A stretch of DNA of 18,594 bases from NCBI GenBank assembly GCA_964425005.1, contig CAYRKT010000028.1:1-18594 (forward strand). The letters are read 5' to 3'. The DNA is from CAYRKT01 sp964425005 (GTDB taxonomy: Bacteria; Synergistota; Synergistia; CAYRKT01). Made by a program: the position numbers and the translations under genes. Positions 15,217 through 18,594 of the stretch are shown one piece after another. How positions within the stretch are numbered: position 1 is the stretch's first letter; each line of letters opens with the position of its first letter. The notes under the pieces were generated by a model. The model did no database searches, had not been told where the DNA came from, and saw only the letters and a list, made by a program, of their open reading frames with translations.

Positions 15217-16659
15217 TCACCTCCTCCTCAGAAGATTATAAACATAAAGATACTGGTCAACAGCTCTTCTCCAAGATAAGTCGAGGGTCATAGCCCTCCT
15301 GGAGGCCAGCTCCAGTTCCTTCGGCCTCTCCCTGTACCAGCTAAGCGCCCTGCGGAAAGCCCCTAGGAGGGCTTGGACCGTGTACTCCTGGAATAGGAAG
15401 CCGAACCCACCCTCGTCCACGTCCACCACCGTGTCCCTGATGCCGCCGACGCGCCTCGCCACCGGCAAGGTCCCGTACCTCATGGCTATGAGCTGTGAGA
15501 CCCCGCAGGGCTCGTAGAGGGAGGGCATCAATAGGAAATCGGATCCGGCGTAGATCCTCCTGGAGAGGGCTTCGTCGAAGGTCTCGAGCAACTTGAACCG
15601 ATCCTCGAACCCGCGGGCTGCCGACCTGATGCCGTCGACGAGTTCCCTCTCGCCGGAGCCGAGGACCAAGACCATGACCCCCGAGGCCAGCATCTCCGGG
15701 AGAGCCTGGGCCAGGAGGTCGAAGCCCTTTTGCCGTACCACCCTGCTCACGACGCAGAAGAGGGGACCCTCCCTCGGCCCAAGGGACATCTCCTCGAGGA
15801 GTAACTCCTTGCACCTCCTTTTCCCCTCGAGGTCCGAGGGGCCGTAGTTGAAGGGTATGTGAGGATCGGTGGAGGGGTTCCAATACCCCTCGTCTATGCC
15901 GTTTAGGATCCCAAAGAGCTTGTAGCCCACGCTTCTAGCTACACCGTCAAGCCCGAATCCGAACTCCGGGTTCCTGATCTCCTCAGCGTAGGAAGGACTT
16001 ACGGTGAGAACGCAGCTCGACAGGACGATCCCCGCCTTTAGGACGTTCAACTTGCCCCAGAATTCCCCCACCTCCACGCTCAAAACCCTCCCGTGGAGGT
16101 GCCACTCGTCCAAAACCCCCGGATCGTAAAGACCCTGGTGCGCCATGTTGTGAATAGAAAGCACGAAAGGGGGCCATTCGAGGCCACCGTAGTACCTGTG
16201 AAAGCGCGCGAAGAGGGGCACCATGGCTCCTGGCCAGTCGTGAACGTGTATCAGATCGACCTCGCCCCAGATTCCCCTGGAGACCCCCTCCAGGACCGAT
16301 AGAGCGAGCAGGGGGAAGGTGGTGGTGAGCCCCTCCGCCTCGGAGGACGGATACACGGGCTTGCCGTCCAGCAGGGGCGAGGAGATCGCCCAGATCTCCG
16401 GACCGGGCTCCAACTCGACCCTGCGGACCTCAACCCTATGACACCGAAAGTCCAGAGGGACGCAGAGCTCGAAGAGAGGACCCCCTCTGCGAGGACCAAC
16501 CTCCACGAGCTCCGCAGCTCGACCGGTGAGGGGAGCTACGACAGCGGTCTCAGCGCCACCGAGCTCCGCAAGGGCCTTGGGCAGCTCGAAGGCCACGTCG
16601 CCGAGACCCCCCACCTTGTTGAGGGGACGCACCTCAGGGGATACGTGCAGGACCCTCAT
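15217..16659 (-). CDS. glgA: Glycogen synthase (GT5)
   Basis: It transfers glucose from ADP-glucose to the non-reducing end of an alpha-1,4-glucan. The 480-aa product has the GT5 signature KVGGLGDV (15-22, ADP-glucose binding), HVHDW (138-142), SIHNMAHQG with H170, NGID (253-256), the SRVVRQKG basic pair (R306, K311) and LYEPCGVSQL with E383, then RRVGGIRDTV. The start chosen is ATG at 16659, which overlaps the branching-enzyme stop as ATGA and gives the family-typical N-terminus MRVLHVSPEV. A GTG 8 codons upstream is possible. The gene ends 4 nt before glgC. Confidence 0.97.
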   Translation of the reverse strand: MRVLHVSPEVRPLNKVGGLGDVAFELPKALAELGGAETAVVAPLTGRAAELVEVGPRRGGPLFELCVPLDFRCHRVEVRRVELEPGPEIWAISSPLLDGKPVYPSSEAEGLTTTFPLLALSVLEGVSRGIWGEVDLIHVHDWPGAMVPLFARFHRYYGGLEWPPFVLSIHNMAHQGLYDPGVLDEWHLHGRVLSVEVGEFWGKLNVLKAGIVLSSCVLTVSPSYAEEIRNPEFGFGLDGVARSVGYKLFGILNGIDEGYWNPSTDPHIPFNYGPSDLEGKRRCKELLLEEMSLGPREGPLFCVVSRVVRQKGFDLLAQALPEMLASGVMVLVLGSGERELVDGIRSAARGFEDRFKLLETFDEALSRRIYAGSDFLLMPSLYEPCGVSQLIAMRYGTLPVARRVGGIRDTVVDVDEGGFGFLFQEYTVQALLGAFRRALSWYRERPKELELASRRAMTLDLSWRRAVDQYLYVYNLLRRR

Positions 16660-18374
16660 CGATCGGTCTGCCCTCTCCACCACCTGTAGTCGAGGTGGGG
16701 GAAGAGGAAGTCATCTCTCTCCAACCTCTCCAGAAGCCTTATCGACTCCGACGACGGGGTCTCCCCTTCGGAAAGCCCTACGGCCATCCTGGCCAGAGCG
16801 TCGAAGGCGCGCAGGTGTTTTAAAAACCGCATCTCCGCGTAATCCCTAGCCTGCCAGGTGGTGAACAGGAACTCCCAGTCGGAGGCCTCGAGCAGGAGTA
16901 GCTCCCTGAAGAGCTGATTGAGGACCCTCTCGTGGAGCTCGTCCCTGGGCTCGATGGGGGCTAATCTACCCACGGCCAGCTCCTCGCACCTGTATATCTC
17001 CTCCCACATCCACCGGGTCTCCCTGTTGAACCATATGCGGTGGTCTCCGCCCGCCCCCCACGAGCCCTCCCAGAGGTGAACCACCTCCAGGCTGTCGTAG
17101 ATGGACAGGACGTCGCTGCCGAGCACGGGCTCCAGGGTGGGATCAGCGGAGATCAACCTGAAGAGCTCGCCCAGCCAGACTACCCCCTCGTACCACCAGT
17201 GCCCGAAGAGCTCGGCGTCGAAGACCTCCGCGAAGAGGACGCTCTGCAGACCCATGGCGTGAAGCGCACTGGCCCTGACCTTGAGCTCCTCGAAGTAGAG
17301 GCTGGCGTGCTCCCTCACGGCCTGGAGGGCAGCGGCCGGATCGTAGTACTCCTTCTCCCCCAACCCCAACCTCCTGTCCGTGACCCTCCAGAAGCGATGC
17401 CCTCCTGGGAAGGCCCTCTTGTGGAACTCCAGATACCTTCCGTCCCCCGGGAAACCGCCGTCCTTGCTCCACACCCTGGCCGTGCCGAGCGGATCCCTCA
17501 GCACGAACACTATCCCGTCCTGAAAGCCCGGAGAGACGCCGTAATAGGGCTTGAACACCGCTGGATCGTCCCTAAACAGGTCCTCCTCCAGGACCCTCTC
17601 CCTGAGTTCGTCCTCGAACCAAACCCTGTCCTCGGCGTATAGGCCGAAGTTGACGAGACCCAGGAGGGGTTGACCGGTGAGCAAATGGGGCTCCACGTAG
17701 GAGAAGGAGACCCCCTCATCCCGCAGGATCATCTCGAGGCCGGCCCTCCTGGAGCCAGGATAACCCGGCAGGGGAGGCGTCCAATCGTAGGAGGCCCTGT
17801 AGGCGCACTCGGGAAGCCAAAAACCCTTTATGTCCAGGCTGCCCATGTGCCTCCTCGAGGTCATAAGACCCAGCTTGACCTGAGCCCTCACGCACTCGTC
17901 CCGGAGGAGGAGCGGAAGGTAGCCGTGGGTGGCCGCGCAGGATATGACCTCGAGTCCGCCCTCTGAGGCGGCCGATCTGAAGGCGCCCACTATGTCGCCC
18001 CCTATAGAGTCGAAGAAATCCAGCCTGCCCCTGTAGACCCTGGCCCAGTACTCGGCGAGCGCAGCCCTTACGGGATCCCTTTCGCCGTACTCCCTCCTCT
18101 CCCTCTCGGCGTGCTTCAACTGCTCCTCCAGGTAGTGCCCCAGCCTCTCCCTGAACCCCCCGTGGGAGAGCTGCTCCAGGAGGACGGGGCTAAAGTTGAC
18201 GGTGAGCTTGAGCTTCAGGCCCCTCATCAGCGGATCCGACAGCAGCTGGAGCAGGGGGATGTAAGTCTCGGCAGCAGCTTCCTGGAGCCAGACCTCCCCG
18301 TGAGGCCACGTGCCGTGCCCTACCACGTAGGGAAGATGCCCGTGCAAAACCAGGTGAAACAAAGCCCTCGTCAT
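16656..18374 (-). CDS. GH57 1,4-alpha-glucan branching enzyme (DUF1957)
   Basis: It creates alpha-1,6 branches in glycogen by cutting and transferring alpha-1,4 segments. It is a GH57 enzyme, unrelated in fold to the GH13 GlgB of most bacteria. Visible in the 572 aa: the opening HGHLP (H11, H13), ATHGYLP (H150), the nucleophile region GFWLPECAY with E189, the acid/base region EVFDAELFGHWWYEG with D386, then GSWGAGGDHRIWFNRETRW (aromatic-rich, 437-455) and a helical C-terminal DUF1957 domain. The length matches characterised archaeal and thermophilic enzymes. The ATG start overlaps the preceding ORF stop as ATGA, and the stop overlaps glgA the same way. Identification as a branching enzyme rather than an amylase is supported by the glgA-glgC neighbours. 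Confidence 0.92.
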   Translation of the reverse strand: MTRALFHLVLHGHLPYVVGHGTWPHGEVWLQEAAAETYIPLLQLLSDPLMRGLKLKLTVNFSPVLLEQLSHGGFRERLGHYLEEQLKHAERERREYGERDPVRAALAEYWARVYRGRLDFFDSIGGDIVGAFRSAASEGGLEVISCAATHGYLPLLLRDECVRAQVKLGLMTSRRHMGSLDIKGFWLPECAYRASYDWTPPLPGYPGSRRAGLEMILRDEGVSFSYVEPHLLTGQPLLGLVNFGLYAEDRVWFEDELRERVLEEDLFRDDPAVFKPYYGVSPGFQDGIVFVLRDPLGTARVWSKDGGFPGDGRYLEFHKRAFPGGHRFWRVTDRRLGLGEKEYYDPAAALQAVREHASLYFEELKVRASALHAMGLQSVLFAEVFDAELFGHWWYEGVVWLGELFRLISADPTLEPVLGSDVLSIYDSLEVVHLWEGSWGAGGDHRIWFNRETRWMWEEIYRCEELAVGRLAPIEPRDELHERVLNQLFRELLLLEASDWEFLFTTWQARDYAEMRFLKHLRAFDALARMAVGLSEGETPSSESIRLLERLERDDFLFPHLDYRWWRGQTDR

Positions 18375-18594
18375 TCGGCACCCTCACCTCCCGAGCTTCG
18401 GGCCAGAAGGCCCACCCGACAGACCAAATCGCCCCTCAACTCCACCTCAAAGGACAGCTCCTGTCCCTGGTAGATCCTCTCGTACCCCCTCTCGCTCTGG
18501 GAGATCGTCTCCAGCTCCCTGCTCCTCGCCACGCAAGGCGCAGAGAAGCCGAAGCTCAACCCACACCCCCTGGCGCCATCCCACACCTCAAGCC
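18371..18594 (-). CDS. C-terminal end of an unidentified protein (partial, possible DUF4912)
   Basis: The frame is open to the right edge of the window, so only the last 73 residues are seen. They begin LEVWDGARGCGLSFGFS and end with GDLVCRVGLLARSSG and a short polar tail. The pattern of beta strands, with LEVWD near the start and a VGLLARSS-like end, loosely resembles the C-terminal half of DUF4912 proteins. Those occur near GH57 enzymes in some thermophiles, in my recollection. The match is weak. The stop overlaps the branching-enzyme start as ATGA, so it belongs to the glycogen operon. Confidence 0.6.
   Translation of the reverse strand, partial: LEVWDGARGCGLSFGFSAPCVARSRELETISQSERGYERIYQGQELSFEVELRGDLVCRVGLLARSSGGEGAE

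Noticed and set aside
1..18594. Mobile elements, phage genes, CRISPR arrays, toxin-antitoxin pairs or defence genes
   Set aside because: No transposase or integrase motifs, no regularly spaced repeats, and no composition shift was seen. All recognised genes are core functions.

Overview
This is an 18.6 kb stretch of GC-rich bacterial chromosome with dense, mostly housekeeping gene content. There are 12 complete protein genes, one partial gene at the right edge and one tRNA-Leu. I see no mobile element, phage gene, CRISPR array or rRNA. Arg codons are often AGG/AGA, and many starts are TTG or GTG (7 of the 12 complete genes). The GH57-type glycogen branching enzyme, the E. coli-like (apparently oxygen-labile) form of IlvD, and the YqeH/MltG/DUF4911-type content suggest an anaerobic, possibly thermophilic bacterium. 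Synergistota (Thermanaerovibrio/Aminomonas-like) is my best guess, but it rests on gestalt and not on a marker gene.

Layout, left to right. (1) thrS (minus) is followed by a 152-nt divergent region and then a plus-strand gene for a 473-aa soluble protein of unknown function. (2) tRNA-Leu(CAA) (minus) lies tail-to-tail with that gene, only 3 nt away. Upstream of the tRNA is ilvD (minus), and each has its own recognisable promoter. (3) A minus-strand operon is transcribed in the order inositol-monophosphatase-like protein, mltG, a small DUF4911-like protein, the circularly permuted GTPase yqeH, tldD, ftsK. Genes overlap or nearly abut, apart from a 32-nt gap before yqeH. It joins envelope synthesis (MltG), ribosome assembly (YqeH), proteolysis (TldD) and chromosome segregation (FtsK). 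(4) cysS (plus) diverges from this operon, with the two -10 elements superimposed. It ends at a large GC-rich palindrome facing the glycogen cluster. (5) The glycogen cluster (minus) is transcribed in the order partial ORF, GH57 branching enzyme, glgA, glgC. The genes are joined by ATGA overlaps or a 4-nt gap. Together they supply ADP-glucose, elongate the chain and branch it.

Promoters: several candidates (thrS, ilvD, tRNA-Leu, cysS) carry an extended -10 of the form TGnTATnnn, and two lie in palindromic sequence shared with a divergent gene. The longest gene-free stretch is the 152 nt at 1916-2067, so no gap exceeds 300 nt. The best candidate for undescribed biology is the 473-aa protein. 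A partial ORF upstream of the branching enzyme and extra CxxC pairs in YqeH are secondary leads. I found no convincing new multi-gene system.
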